Notes: generated by a model not told the origin, from the sequence alone. DNA of 64,000 nt from Ferdinandcohnia humi_A (GCA_047608075.1 JBLKRX010000025.1:8026-72025), one strand, 5' to 3'. Numbered from the stretch's first letter, positions 50,820 to 60,081 are shown. Numbers and translations: made by a program.

Positions 50820-52022
50820 ATGAGTAGAAATCATTTTTTACGAATCTATCATTATAGTATAGAGAGTTTATTAGTTTATCTCATTACTTTCATTTATTAT
50901 ATGCACGAGGGAATTATCTCGCCTATTCTTCCATTTCTAGCAGTAGTAGGTGGCGGGGCATTCGTTATGGTAGGGCTTTTCTATCTAACAAAAAATAGAT
51001 CCTTTGGGATCATTATTCTTTCGGGGATTCTTATTACTGGAATTGGGTACCTAGTAGATTATCGATTAGAACTACTCGTATTATTAGTTTTATTTGTAAG
51101 CTGGAGGGTACCTGCACATTTAAATGAAGCAGATATGAAACATGAGATTCTTGTCTTAGGGTATACGTTTATTTCGGGGATCATTATTTTTCTCTTTTCA
51201 AGTTTTGTGGACTATCCTTATAGTTATGTTCTAGTACTTTTGACTAGCTTCCAAGTTATTGTAATCATGATTGGGAGATTTATAGACAGCTTGCTGAGTA
51301 GTGGTACTACATATAATGATACTGCAAAAAAACAAATAAAATGGGTTCTCAATGTAATTACTGGTCTAGTCGTTGGTGTAACGGTAATTACAATTGCTTT
51401 ACCTATCTTAAAACCGACATTTTTCTTTTTATTAAAAAGTGTATTTTTTTTCTTTGGGGTATTCCTCATGCCTTTATTGTACTTTTTATTAGGGCAAGAA
51501 GAGCTACTAAGTAAATTTTTTGATGCACAATATGGGGACGGAAAAGTACAAGAAGCAGCTCCCGCATTTGAAGATGTTATTAATATGGAAGAAGCCTACT
51601 ATAGCCCTTTATTTGGCTGGACATTATTTGTTATCGTAATGATTGTTATTCTACTTTTATATTGGAAAAAATATAGAATACGACAAATTGGAATACAAGC
51701 AGATAAGGAACTCACTGTTAGTTCCTCCATCCTTACAGACACAAGGAATTCCCCTTTTGCAAAGGGAAAACCTCCAAAGGATCATGTGAGACGCTTATTT
51801 TATGAACTGGAACGATATGCGGCTAAACATCGTGTGGGTAGGATGAAGGAGGAAACAGCAAAAGAATGGCTTGAACGGATTGGTTATAATGAGGATAATG
51901 AAGTGGTCTCCTATTATGAAACAGTTCGTTATCAGGAAACACCTCTGTCAAAGGAACAAAAAAACATATATGAGAAAATAGTAAGAGATATAAAAAAATG
52001 TATAAAAGAGAATAAACACTAA
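50820..52022 (+). CDS. DUF4129 domain membrane protein
   Basis: The 400-residue protein has about seven to eight membrane helices in its first 240 residues and one more near residues 285-305. A cytoplasmic C-terminal DUF4129-like domain (DHVRRLFYELERYAAKHRVG ... ETAKEWLERIGY) follows. This domain is usually found at the end of transglutaminase-like proteins paired with DUF58; the transglutaminase catalytic triad is absent here. The ATG at 50820 follows AGGAGG. The gap to the DUF58 gene is 38 bases, so they form one operon with rnz behind. Confidence 0.75.
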   Translation: MSRNHFLRIYHYSIESLLVYLITFIYYMHEGIISPILPFLAVVGGGAFVMVGLFYLTKNRSFGIIILSGILITGIGYLVDYRLELLVLLVLFVSWRVPAHLNEADMKHEILVLGYTFISGIIIFLFSSFVDYPYSYVLVLLTSFQVIVIMIGRFIDSLLSSGTTYNDTAKKQIKWVLNVITGLVVGVTVITIALPILKPTFFFLLKSVFFFFGVFLMPLLYFLLGQEELLSKFFDAQYGDGKVQEAAPAFEDVINMEEAYYSPLFGWTLFVIVMIVILLLYWKKYRIRQIGIQADKELTVSSSILTDTRNSPFAKGKPPKDHVRRLFYELERYAAKHRVGRMKEETAKEWLERIGYNEDNEVVSYYETVRYQETPLSKEQKNIYEKIVRDIKKCIKENKH

Positions 52023-52037
52023 TTGGAGGATTTTTCT

Positions 52038-52964
52038 TTGGAAGTTGTATTTTTAGGTACAGGTGCAGGTGTCCCTGCAAAGGAAAGAAATGTGTCTTCA
52101 ATTGCTTTACAGCTGTTAGAAGAACGGGGAGTAATTTGGCTATTCGATTGTGCTGAAGCAACACAACATCAAATCTTGTATACACCGATAAAGCCGCGGA
52201 AGATTGAAAAAATATTTATTACACACCTGCATGGTGATCATCTTTTTGGGTTACCTGGTTTTTTAGGTAGCCGTTCCTTTCAGGGAGGAGAAACCTTGTT
52301 AACCATCTATGGTCCGAAGGGAATTAAAACATTTATTGAAACAACACTTGCCGTTAGCTGTACTCATCTTCGATACCCATTGGAAATCGTTGAAATTGAA
52401 GAAGAAGGTATTATTTTTGAGGATGATCAATTTTGTGTTGTTGCTGGAGAGCTTCAGCATGGTATTCAATCTTTTGGCTACCGTGTTATCGAAAAGGATT
52501 TACCTGGAACTTTGCTAGTCGAGAAGCTAGTTAGGGAAGGCGTTAAGCCTGGTCCTATTTATCAGCAAATAAAGGAAGGGCGTACTGTTCGACTAGATGA
52601 TGGGAGAGAAATAAATGGACTAGACTTTATTGGACCCCGCAAAAAAGGAAGAGTAGTTACAATCTTAGGAGATACAAGATATTGTGAAAAAAGTATTGAG
52701 CTTGCACAGGATGCTGATTTGTTGATCCATGAAGCAACATTTAGCTCCGAGGAACATGAACTTGCCTATAATTATTTTCATTCAACAACAACACAAGCAG
52801 CTGAAGTAGCGAAACAAGCGGGGGCAAAAGCATTAATCTTAACACATATTAGTTCCAGATATCAGGGGGATGACAGTCAAGAGCTACTCGGTGAAGCAAG
52901 TAAGACTTATTCACCTACATATATTGCAAAGGATTTTATGAAGTACGCTATTATGGCCAAATAG
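52038..52964 (+). CDS. rnz: Ribonuclease Z
   Basis: RNase Z cuts the 3' trailer of tRNA precursors lacking an encoded CCA. The 308-residue metallo-beta-lactamase protein has the zinc motif His63-Leu-His65-Gly-Asp67-His68 and further ligands in ELQHGIQSFGYR, TILGDTRYCEKS and LILTHISSRY. The TTG at 52038 follows TTGGAGGA by seven bases and gives the same motif numbering as B. subtilis RNase Z. Position before namA matches B. subtilis yqjK. Confidence 0.97.
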   Translation: MEVVFLGTGAGVPAKERNVSSIALQLLEERGVIWLFDCAEATQHQILYTPIKPRKIEKIFITHLHGDHLFGLPGFLGSRSFQGGETLLTIYGPKGIKTFIETTLAVSCTHLRYPLEIVEIEEEGIIFEDDQFCVVAGELQHGIQSFGYRVIEKDLPGTLLVEKLVREGVKPGPIYQQIKEGRTVRLDDGREINGLDFIGPRKKGRVVTILGDTRYCEKSIELAQDADLLIHEATFSSEEHELAYNYFHSTTTQAAEVAKQAGAKALILTHISSRYQGDDSQELLGEASKTYSPTYIAKDFMKYAIMAK

Positions 52965-53016
52965 TGGATTTTGAAAAAGGGATAATTTTCATAGGTGAAC
53001 AGGATGTGAAGAAGAT

Positions 53017-53769
53017 ATGAAAAATTCAGTTATTGAAACAATTATGAACCACCGTTCAATCCGGAAATTTGAAGATAGGGTTTTATCTGATGAACAAATT
53101 CAAACGATCGTGGAGTGTGCGCAGGCAGCTTCGACATCAAGCTTTATACAGGCATACTCCGTTATTGGTATCAGTGATAAAGAACTTAAATCTCAATTGG
53201 CAGAAGTTGTAGGGAACCAAACATATGTTGCTGAAAATGGACATTTCTTTGTATTTTGTGCTGATTTATATCGACATCAAGTAATAAGTGAAATGGAAAA
53301 AACAGATCTTTCTACATCGTTAGAAAGTAAAGAAAAATTTATGGTTGCTACGATTGATGCTGCATTGGCTGCACAAAATGCTGTTCTTGCAGCAGAATCG
53401 ATGGGTTTAGGAGCTTGTTATATAGGAGGTATACGAAACAATCTCGAGGAAGTATGCAGCCTTTTAAAGGTGCCTAAAAGAGTAATTCCTTTGTTTGGAA
53501 TAGCGGTTGGTTATCCAGCCCAATTGCCTGAGAAAAAGCCACGATTACCGTATGAGCATGTCTATCACAAAGAAGAGTATAAGCAAGATATTGTTGAGTA
53601 TAAGCAGCAGCTCACTCAATATAATCAAACCATATCACAGTATTATCACGAACGCACTGATGGTAAGCGTACGGACACGTGGACTGGACAAATGGTTACT
53701 ATGCTTAGTAAGCCAAAACGAATGTATATGAAGGACTTTGTATCAAAACAAGGGTTTGATTTAAAGTAG
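53017..53769 (+). CDS. Oxygen-insensitive NAD(P)H nitroreductase, NfrA/NfsA type
   Basis: The 250-residue FMN protein begins ETIMNHRSIRKFEDRVLSDEQ, the phosphate-binding start typical of the nitroreductase superfamily, and has GLGACYIGGIRNNLEEV and LFGIAVGYPAQLPEKKPRLP as in NfsA/NfrA enzymes. Such enzymes reduce flavins, quinones or nitro compounds, and the physiological substrate here is unknown. It is close behind rnz and ends near a terminator. It neighbours another FMN enzyme, namA, across a repeat. Confidence 0.9.
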   Translation: MKNSVIETIMNHRSIRKFEDRVLSDEQIQTIVECAQAASTSSFIQAYSVIGISDKELKSQLAEVVGNQTYVAENGHFFVFCADLYRHQVISEMEKTDLSTSLESKEKFMVATIDAALAAQNAVLAAESMGLGACYIGGIRNNLEEVCSLLKVPKRVIPLFGIAVGYPAQLPEKKPRLPYEHVYHKEEYKQDIVEYKQQLTQYNQTISQYYHERTDGKRTDTWTGQMVTMLSKPKRMYMKDFVSKQGFDLK

Positions 53770-53777
53770 AGTGGTAG

Positions 53778-53803
53778 GTGCCTCAAGAAATAGCTTGGGG
53801 CAC
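53778..53803 (+). terminator. Hairpin after the nitroreductase gene
   Basis: GTGCCTCAAG and CTTGGGGCAC pair around AAATAG. The T run is poor (TTATTA), so termination may be partial. Confidence 0.65.
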
Positions 53804-53815
53804 TTATTAAATAAT

Positions 53816-53998
53816 AGGCTGTGTTAAAGAGCATTGTTGATTATTACCTAAGTTAATTGTAGCGGAAGACGCGAGACTCCTTCGGGAAAAGCGGGTCAGG
53901 GGAGACCCCGCAGGAGCGAAGGGACGAGGAGGCTCACGAACCGTTCGCGAAAAGCGAGCGTCTTGGAGCGAAAATCAATAACAAAGTTTAACAGAGCC
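53816..53998. repeat. Interspersed palindromic repeat with GGCTCTGTTAAA-type ends
   Basis: The element starts GGCTGTGTTAAAGAGCATTG (53818) and ends with AACAAAGTTTAACAGAGCC, near reverse complements of each other. The GC-rich middle carries further pairings, such as GCGGGTC-AGGGGA-GACCCCGC and AGACGC ... GCGTCTTGG. Compared with its AT-rich surroundings the middle is strikingly GC-rich. It has no open reading frame. I recognise this type as common between genes in Bacillaceae. Confidence 0.75.
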
Positions 53999-54004
53999 AA
54001 TTAA

Positions 54005-54031
54005 AAAAAGACGGAGACTATAAATCTCCGT
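54005..54031 (-). terminator. Terminator of namA
   Basis: ACGGAGA (54011-54017) and TCTCCGT (54025-54031) pair. Seven A residues on the plus strand give the minus-strand transcript its U run. Confidence 0.88.
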
Positions 54032-54060
54032 AAAAACTAACATATTTTTACTTATAAACT

Positions 54061-55077
54061 TTACCAGCCTCTTTCATATTGCTTAGGTCCATCAATACTA
54101 ACACCAAGTTCCTTTGCAGCTGTTCTTGGCCAATACGGGTCGCGTAAAAGCTCACGAGCAATAAAAATTAAATCTGCTCGTTTATTTTGAAGGATTTCTT
54201 CTGCTTGCACTCCTTTTGTAATGAGGCCAACCGCACCGGTTGCAATCTGAGCCTCATTTCTTATTTTTTCAGAATAGCCAACCTGATAACCCGGATATAC
54301 GTTAATTTTTGCAGGTACTAGAGCCCCTGAGCTTACATCAATTAAATCAACTCCTTGCTGCTTCATTCGAGCAGCAAATTCTACATAATCAGACGGCGTT
54401 AACCCACCTGCTGTATGATCATGTGCAGATACGCGTACAAAGAGTGGACCATCCCATACTTCTTTTATAGCTTCAATAACTTCTCCTAAGAAGCGATATC
54501 GATTTTCCACACTTCCACCATATTCATCCTCACGCTTATTGGATAAAGGTGATAAAAATTCATTGATTAAATATCCATGTGCACCATGAATTTCAATGAT
54601 GTCAAAACCTGCTTCCTTTGCACGGATTGCTCCTTCTTTAAAGGCTTGAATTGTACCTTTTATTTCAGATATGGATAACTCCTTTGGAGTTTTATAGCTT
54701 TCACTAAAAGATATTGCAGATGGTGCAACAATTTCTCCTTCGACCGTTGCTTTCCTACCTGCATGAGCGAGTTGGATGGCTGTTTTCGAGCCGTATGCCT
54801 TCATCATATCAACTAGCTTCTTTAAACCTGGTATATGATTATCACTCCAGATTCCCAAATCTTGAGGTGTAATTCTCCCTTGTGGTGTTACGGCGGTTGC
54901 CTCAATCATAATTAACCCAACCTGACCAACAGCACGGCTAACGTAATGAGTGTAGTGCCAGTATTCTACTTTTCCATCTTGATTATGACTTGAATACATG
55001 CACATTGGGGACATGACAATTCTATTTTTTAAGGTAACATTTTTAATTGTATAAGGTGAGAATAAAGCTGTTTCCAT
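54061..55077 (-). CDS. namA: NADPH dehydrogenase NamA (old yellow enzyme, YqjM)
   Basis: This FMN enzyme reduces activated alkenes and related electrophiles with NADPH. The 338-residue TIM-barrel protein shows RIVMSPMCMYSSHNQDG at the N-terminal FMN site, the substrate-binding EIHGAHGYLINEFLSPLSNKR with the His pair, and the C-terminal phosphate site IARELLRDPYWPRTA. These features match the YqjM subclass, including the Cys in MSPMCMYS that tunes the flavin. AGGAGGGT lies upstream of the ATG at 55077. Confidence 0.97.
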   Translation of the reverse strand: METALFSPYTIKNVTLKNRIVMSPMCMYSSHNQDGKVEYWHYTHYVSRAVGQVGLIMIEATAVTPQGRITPQDLGIWSDNHIPGLKKLVDMMKAYGSKTAIQLAHAGRKATVEGEIVAPSAISFSESYKTPKELSISEIKGTIQAFKEGAIRAKEAGFDIIEIHGAHGYLINEFLSPLSNKREDEYGGSVENRYRFLGEVIEAIKEVWDGPLFVRVSAHDHTAGGLTPSDYVEFAARMKQQGVDLIDVSSGALVPAKINVYPGYQVGYSEKIRNEAQIATGAVGLITKGVQAEEILQNKRADLIFIARELLRDPYWPRTAAKELGVSIDGPKQYERGW

Positions 55078-55225
55078 ATCGTTGTACCCTCCTATGTATT
55101 GTTTCGGTTCACTAAATAATTATAACATTCTAATTGTTATTGGTCATTGATGGTGCATTATACAGAATCTTTATCTTAAAAAGAGGAGCTTGGTCGCCAT
55201 TAGAGTTCTTACTACATAAGAATTA

Positions 55226-55256
55226 TAAAAAAGCATCGACTATTATAGTCAATGCT
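55226..55256 (-). terminator. Terminator of the exported-protein gene
   Basis: AGCATCGACTA and TAGTCAATGCT pair around TTA. The AAAAAA on the plus strand gives a U run for minus-strand transcripts. Confidence 0.85.
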
Positions 55257-55264
55257 CCTTCGTA

Positions 55265-56080
55265 TTAACGAAATGTTTTTTCGGCTATTTTCTTTCGGGT
55301 TTCCGTAGTGTAAAGGGAAACCTCTGTTGGAAGGTATTTCTGTTCCTGTTTATCAAAGACATATCTAGTAAGATAGTGAGCTATAACATCATAGTGTGCA
55401 ATACCTGAGATTTTTTGTACAGTTACAATATCCTGGGGCTTCATTTTCGTTAATTTTTCAAAGTGATAGTCCGATATAGGGTCTACCCATGCTGTTATGG
55501 ATTGTAATCGTTTCTGTAGTTCATTTTTATCTGGGAAATCTCTATAACGCTGTTCTGAAAGGGGAATCGTGGCCACTAGGTCTGTTTGTTTATCAGTAAA
55601 TGTAACCTCATAATCGCCTTTGTATTTTATGTCAAAACGTTGTGTTGATTTTTTATGCATATCAATAGAATTAGGATCAGCAAAAATAGTTTCAATTTTT
55701 TTTTCCGTATGGCTTAAAACTGTTAGTCCAGTTATTCCACCACTTCCAACAGAACGAAAATAAATCATGATGTCTTGTTTTCCATTTTGTAAGATGTCAG
55801 CAAACTCCATTTCTGCTTGCTGATATAGGTCTTGTTTGTTATGGTATGTTCCAACTTCTTGCCCATCAATTTTTAAAGCCCACTCGTTCGCTAATTGAGA
55901 TTGATTTTTTCTTGCATATAATTCAAGTATCTCTTTTTGACCATCTCCGTCTAAATCAACATATTCCTTTTGAACAATTGTAAAAGGACCATAGCTTTGC
56001 TCTTGAGTTTGTTGAGCTGATACAGTGTTTTGAAGGCTAAAAAGCAACAAAGGAACAAGTAGAACATGAGTTAGTTTCAA
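55265..56080 (-). CDS. Exported protein of unknown function
   Basis: The 271-residue product begins with a signal peptide (MKLTHVLLVPLLLFSLQNTVSA, cleavage after Ala22 likely). Near residue 40 the segment YVDLDGDGQKEILELY resembles a calcium-binding FG-GAP/EF-hand-like DxDGDG loop. The rest is polar and beta-rich, with no catalytic motif I recognise. The TTG start at 56080 follows AGAGGTGAT. It shares direction with the CAP-domain gene upstream, 57 bases away, so the two secreted proteins may be co-expressed. Confidence 0.8.
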   Translation of the reverse strand: MKLTHVLLVPLLLFSLQNTVSAQQTQEQSYGPFTIVQKEYVDLDGDGQKEILELYARKNQSQLANEWALKIDGQEVGTYHNKQDLYQQAEMEFADILQNGKQDIMIYFRSVGSGGITGLTVLSHTEKKIETIFADPNSIDMHKKSTQRFDIKYKGDYEVTFTDKQTDLVATIPLSEQRYRDFPDKNELQKRLQSITAWVDPISDYHFEKLTKMKPQDIVTVQKISGIAHYDVIAHYLTRYVFDKQEQKYLPTEVSLYTTETRKKIAEKTFR

Positions 56081-56136
56081 GTAACATCACCTCTTATGAT
56101 AGGATAACCAAAATTTGTGATGTATACAGGTAAATA

Positions 56137-57276
56137 TTATTTTGAATAAAAATTTTCAGTGTAATAGGGGTGGGATTCAGAGTTAAAGGCAACTCCTACA
56201 CCTAAGTATCTAAATTCTTCCTTTAAAATGTTCTCCCGATGTCCCATTGAATTCATTAATCCTTCATGTGCAAATATACTACTGAATTGTCCATATGCAA
56301 GATTTTCTCCGGCAACTGTAAATACGATTTCATCCTCTAACATTCGATCAAAGGGAGATTGGCCATGTTGATTTGTGTGACTGAAGTAGTTATTTTGCGC
56401 CATATCAAGGCTATGTTCACGTGCGGTTTCCTTGACATGGTCATCCCAAGAGAGGATGTTCAAGCCATGATTCACTCGTGTTGCATTTGTTAAATCAAAA
56501 AGCTGATATTCAAAACCTTCTATCAGTTGTTCACTAGACTCTGTATAGAAGTCCTGTCTATTATTTTCAAGTGCTTCCGAGATAATTTGAATAGAAGTCA
56601 CTGTATTATCTTGGTGTTTGTCATAGAAAATTGTTATATAGGAATTATCTAGATGAAAAACATCATAGTCGCGATCCTTCTGAAATTGATAATAGACAAA
56701 CCCTTTTTGTATTTTCGTAATTGGTTCACCAAGCTCTGCAAGTACATCTTGTTTCGAGCTCCCACGTGCTATGCTTTTTGTTGATGTAAGTAAGTCTTGA
56801 TTTGTATATAACCCTACAACTTGGTCATCGGAATTATAGGCGACCATTATAAAGTTATGATAATTTTCATGATACGCGTACCAATTCGTGCCATATTCGT
56901 TTAAGGATACTCTCTTTGGAGAGCCGACTAGCTTCTCAACAACTGTTTTAGTATCTCCAAGCTCAATATTGTGAATGGAAAACGCTTGTTCACTGGGTGC
57001 TACAAGTTCAGGCTTTTTAACAATATCCAAATCATTGTTCTGATTTTGTGGGTTCTGTTTTGAAAGTGACTGCAAGAGAGTAACGAGATATTCAATGCCA
57101 CCGCTTACTGTTTCTTTTATGTCCCTAAAGTCAGCAGATTCTGAGACATTTTGAAACTCTGATGTAATAGTCTCTAAAACTGATTGATTCTCAGTTTTGG
57201 CAGATAATTTCTCAAAAACAGTCCAAGAAGCATACAAAAAGAATAGAAATGATAAAAAAAGAAGAAACCTTCTCAT
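56137..57276 (-). CDS. CAP (SCP) domain secreted protein with N-terminal CAP-associated domain
   Basis: The 379-residue protein has an N-terminal membrane anchor or signal (RRFLLFLSFLFFLYASWTVF), a polar linker, a middle region of the CAP-associated type (about residues 105-235, IELGDTKTVVEKLVGSPKRV), and a C-terminal CAP domain with LTNATRVNHGLNILSWDDHV, HSLDMAQNNYFSH and GENLAYGQ. This layout resembles Bacillus YlbC-type proteins, whose role is unclear. The start at 57276 is chosen because GGAGGT is nine bases upstream. Confidence 0.87.
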   Translation of the reverse strand: MRRFLLFLSFLFFLYASWTVFEKLSAKTENQSVLETITSEFQNVSESADFRDIKETVSGGIEYLVTLLQSLSKQNPQNQNNDLDIVKKPELVAPSEQAFSIHNIELGDTKTVVEKLVGSPKRVSLNEYGTNWYAYHENYHNFIMVAYNSDDQVVGLYTNQDLLTSTKSIARGSSKQDVLAELGEPITKIQKGFVYYQFQKDRDYDVFHLDNSYITIFYDKHQDNTVTSIQIISEALENNRQDFYTESSEQLIEGFEYQLFDLTNATRVNHGLNILSWDDHVKETAREHSLDMAQNNYFSHTNQHGQSPFDRMLEDEIVFTVAGENLAYGQFSSIFAHEGLMNSMGHRENILKEEFRYLGVGVAFNSESHPYYTENFYSK

Positions 57277-57352
57277 AATCTCTAACCTCCAATCCCTATA
57301 ATCCATTCTAACCAAATTAATTCGAATCAATCAGGGTTTTTAAGACGAAAAG

Positions 57353-57384
57353 AAAAAGGGGGCTACAATTGATTTGTAGTCCCC
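57353..57384 (-). terminator. Terminator of the MFS transporter gene
   Basis: GGGGGCTACAA (57358-57368) and TTGTAGTCCCC (57374-57384) pair around TTGAT. AAAAA on the plus strand gives the U run for the minus strand. Confidence 0.9.
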
Positions 57385-57390
57385 TATGTA

Positions 57391-58581
57391 CTAGGAAGTC
57401 GTAGTATGATTTTTTCCAATCCAAACTAAATAAAGTAGGATAGATATGGCTACGGAGCAAGCAGAAATGAAGTAAATTGTATGGTAACCATATAAATATG
57501 CAATCTGACCAAACACCATTGCTCCAATCCCGATTCCTAAGTCAAAAAAAGAAAAGAAGGTTGCATTTGCCATACCTTTTCGGTGTGCTGGTGCTGATTG
57601 AACAGACCAGGCTTGGAGGGCTGGCTGAATAGCCCCAAATCCTAATCCATAAAATATTGCTGCAATATAAAGGACTAGACTGCTAGGTAACCAAGATAAA
57701 AGGAGCATCGCAATCACAATCGAAATCGCACCGGGTGCAAATACGGCACGATGCCCTTTTTGGTCATATAGTTTTCCAGCAAACGAGCGTGTCACCATTA
57801 ATGCCATAGCAAATAAAAAGAAGTACCACTGTATTCCTGTAATCTCCTTCTGTGTCGCGTACAACGGTAAAAAGGTTGCAATGCCACCGAAGGTAATAGT
57901 TATAAAGAATAATAGAATTGAAGGAGGAAGAGCCGTTTTTTCATACAAATCCCATTTTCTAACTTCCTGAGGAACAGCTTCTACTTTTTTGTATTTGATT
58001 CTTGATGATAAAAGTAATGCAACAAGTCCAAGTGCTGCACAAATAAGAAATAACTGTGTAAAAGATATTTTTCCTACTAATGCAAGACCTAGAGTTGGTC
58101 CAAACGCAAGTGCGATGTTTCCAAACAACCCGAAATAGCCCATTCCTTCGCCACGTCTCTTAGGAGGTATAAGATCGGTAGCGATTGTTCCAGAGGCGGT
58201 AGTCGAAAAGCCCCAACCAACTCCCTGAATAATCCGCATAACAAATAAAAAGGCAATGCTTAGGACAATCCCATAGGAGCCAACCGACATGATAAATATT
58301 GCTAAGCCTAATAGGTAAACAAAGCCCCGGCCCCTTGTTTCTAAAATTCGTCCTGCGAACGGTCTGATAAGTAGAGCAGAGAATGTAAATATCCCAACGA
58401 CAATCCCAATTAATTGATCATTTCCGCCAAGAGTTTCCACAAACAGGGGAATTGTGGGTAAAGTCATTTGAAAGCCTAGGAAAACAAAAAAGTTTGATAG
58501 ACATATTAGTGTAAAATCTCGAGTCCAAATTTTTTCTTTACCTTCTGCCGAAGGTGCCTGTTTTAGTAGGGGTGTACTCAT
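57391..58581 (-). CDS. Major facilitator superfamily transporter
   Basis: The 396-residue protein has about twelve membrane helices in two halves, with the loop motif GRILETRGRGFVYLLG after helix 2 and GKLYDQKGHRAVFAPG in the second half, the usual MFS A-motif places. It resembles multidrug or small-molecule exporters of the DHA type, but the substrate cannot be told. GAGG precedes the ATG at 58581. It lies alone between the CAP gene and proI. Confidence 0.88.
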   Translation of the reverse strand: MSTPLLKQAPSAEGKEKIWTRDFTLICLSNFFVFLGFQMTLPTIPLFVETLGGNDQLIGIVVGIFTFSALLIRPFAGRILETRGRGFVYLLGLAIFIMSVGSYGIVLSIAFLFVMRIIQGVGWGFSTTASGTIATDLIPPKRRGEGMGYFGLFGNIALAFGPTLGLALVGKISFTQLFLICAALGLVALLLSSRIKYKKVEAVPQEVRKWDLYEKTALPPSILLFFITITFGGIATFLPLYATQKEITGIQWYFFLFAMALMVTRSFAGKLYDQKGHRAVFAPGAISIVIAMLLLSWLPSSLVLYIAAIFYGLGFGAIQPALQAWSVQSAPAHRKGMANATFFSFFDLGIGIGAMVFGQIAYLYGYHTIYFISACSVAISILLYLVWIGKNHTTTS

Positions 58582-58686
58582 ATTATCGCCTCATCACATT
58601 TTATTTCGATTACCAAAGTATTATTCTTGATTTATTTTATTCCAAATGTAAGAGGTTTCCAAGCTTTTGTACACCCATAACTTATA

Positions 58687-59532
58687 TTAGTCTAGGTTTG
58701 AGACTGCTTGCGTAAGGGCAGCACCCAATTCAACGGACTTATCTGTAGCATGTTTGATGCATGAAATCATCGCCTCCTGATAGTGAAATTGCTCCAAAAT
58801 ACTAAGCCCAGCCTCTGTAGTGCCACCTGGACTTGTTACTTCTTTTCGTAGGATGGCTGGATGCTTTGATGTGTGTTTTAGCATCTCAGCAGCACCAATA
58901 ATTGTTTGAAGGATAAGTTCCTTTGCAATCCCCTTTTCTAAGCCAATTTCTTCAGCGGCCTTTTCCATTGATTCAACAAGGTAATAGACATAAGCAGGCC
59001 CGCTACCTGATAAACCAGTCACGGCATGAAGGTCCTCTTCGTTAACGGTTGTAACAATACCAATCGTTTCAAATAGCTGCTTTGAAAGGGTGAGCTGCTT
59101 TTTGTTAGCAATTAATCCTGCAGAAAGGGCAGTAGCTGATTTTCCGATCGTTGCGGATGTGTTAGGCATGGCTCGAACAACTGGAAGCTGTTTTTGGAGT
59201 AAATCGGTAATGGTATGAGTGGAGACACCAGCTAATACGGAAATCACTAGTTGTTCTTCGTTTACGAAATCTCTTATCGCGGATATTCCTTCCACAACAT
59301 CCTTTGGTTTCATGGCAAGTATGATAATATTTGCTTTTTCGATTGCTTCTTGCTTGTTTTTGGCAATGCAAATCCCATAAGTTTGATATAAATACTCTAA
59401 TCTATCCGAATTGGAGCGATTCATTACAGAGATTTGTCTGGGCAAAAATAGCTCCTTTTGTAGCATTCCAGATATCATTGCCTCTGCCATTGAGCCTGCC
59501 CCAACAAACACAATACTTTGTTTGGTATCCAT
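58687..59532 (-). CDS. proI: Pyrroline-5-carboxylate reductase
   Basis: The enzyme makes proline from pyrroline-5-carboxylate with NAD(P)H. The 281-residue protein has the dinucleotide motif IVFVGAGSMAEAMISGML and, in the C-terminal half, the P5C reductase signature around GLSGSGPAYVYYLVESMEKA and KEVTSPGGTTEAGLSIL. GGAGGG precedes the ATG. The proline T-box leader upstream shows that it is the biosynthetic isozyme controlled by uncharged tRNA-Pro, as for proI of B. subtilis. Confidence 0.96.
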   Translation of the reverse strand: MDTKQSIVFVGAGSMAEAMISGMLQKELFLPRQISVMNRSNSDRLEYLYQTYGICIAKNKQEAIEKANIIILAMKPKDVVEGISAIRDFVNEEQLVISVLAGVSTHTITDLLQKQLPVVRAMPNTSATIGKSATALSAGLIANKKQLTLSKQLFETIGIVTTVNEEDLHAVTGLSGSGPAYVYYLVESMEKAAEEIGLEKGIAKELILQTIIGAAEMLKHTSKHPAILRKEVTSPGGTTEAGLSILEQFHYQEAMISCIKHATDKSVELGAALTQAVSNLD

Positions 59533-59564
59533 AATTATCCCTCCATTGTTAGTAAAAATAAAAT

Positions 59565-59850
59565 AAAAAGACCTATTCCATCCTAAAAAAAGGACGGAAT
59601 AGGTCTGAATATCCGCGGTACCACCTTACTTAACATCTTTGCATAGTTTTATGAAACTGCCCCAAAGTATTTATTCGCTGGGTAGTTTCTTCCTAATGCC
59701 TATGTTCACCTCTAACCCGTATCGTGGGTAAACGGTTAGGTTTGCCTAACAGCTCATAGGTAGGTTCAACCACTAAGCGGGCTATGAGATCTCTCAGCCG
59801 ATGAATCTCACTCTCTTTTCGCCATTAGTTGATTTACTAGTCCTAATCAT
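59565..59850 (-). promoter_or_regulatory. T-box leader of proI with a proline specifier
   Basis: On the minus strand the T-box sequence AAGGTGGTACCGCG (near 59612-59626) is followed by a terminator, GACCTATTCC ... GGAATAGGTC with T residues (59565-59605). Upstream, Stem I carries GAGAGTGAGA-type conserved bases and the specifier context GAA-CCT-ACC, where CCT (59762-59764 on the plus strand) is a proline codon. The remaining bases to 60081, about 220, hold the opposing promoters and no gene. Confidence 0.93.
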
Positions 59851-60081
59851 TGCTTACTTATATTGATATTGTTAGTCATTATGCAACGGATTGAATCTGT
59901 TGTCAAGGGAGATTTTTATTAAGTTTATAAAAAAATATTTAAAGTTATTGGAATATAATGACAAACTGTACTGTAAGAGGTACACTTATAATCATTAAAT
60001 TATATTCCAAATACAAAGTTTTATAAGAAAGATAATTATTGTTATATAGATATAAAATATACTATAAGTAAGGAGATTTAT

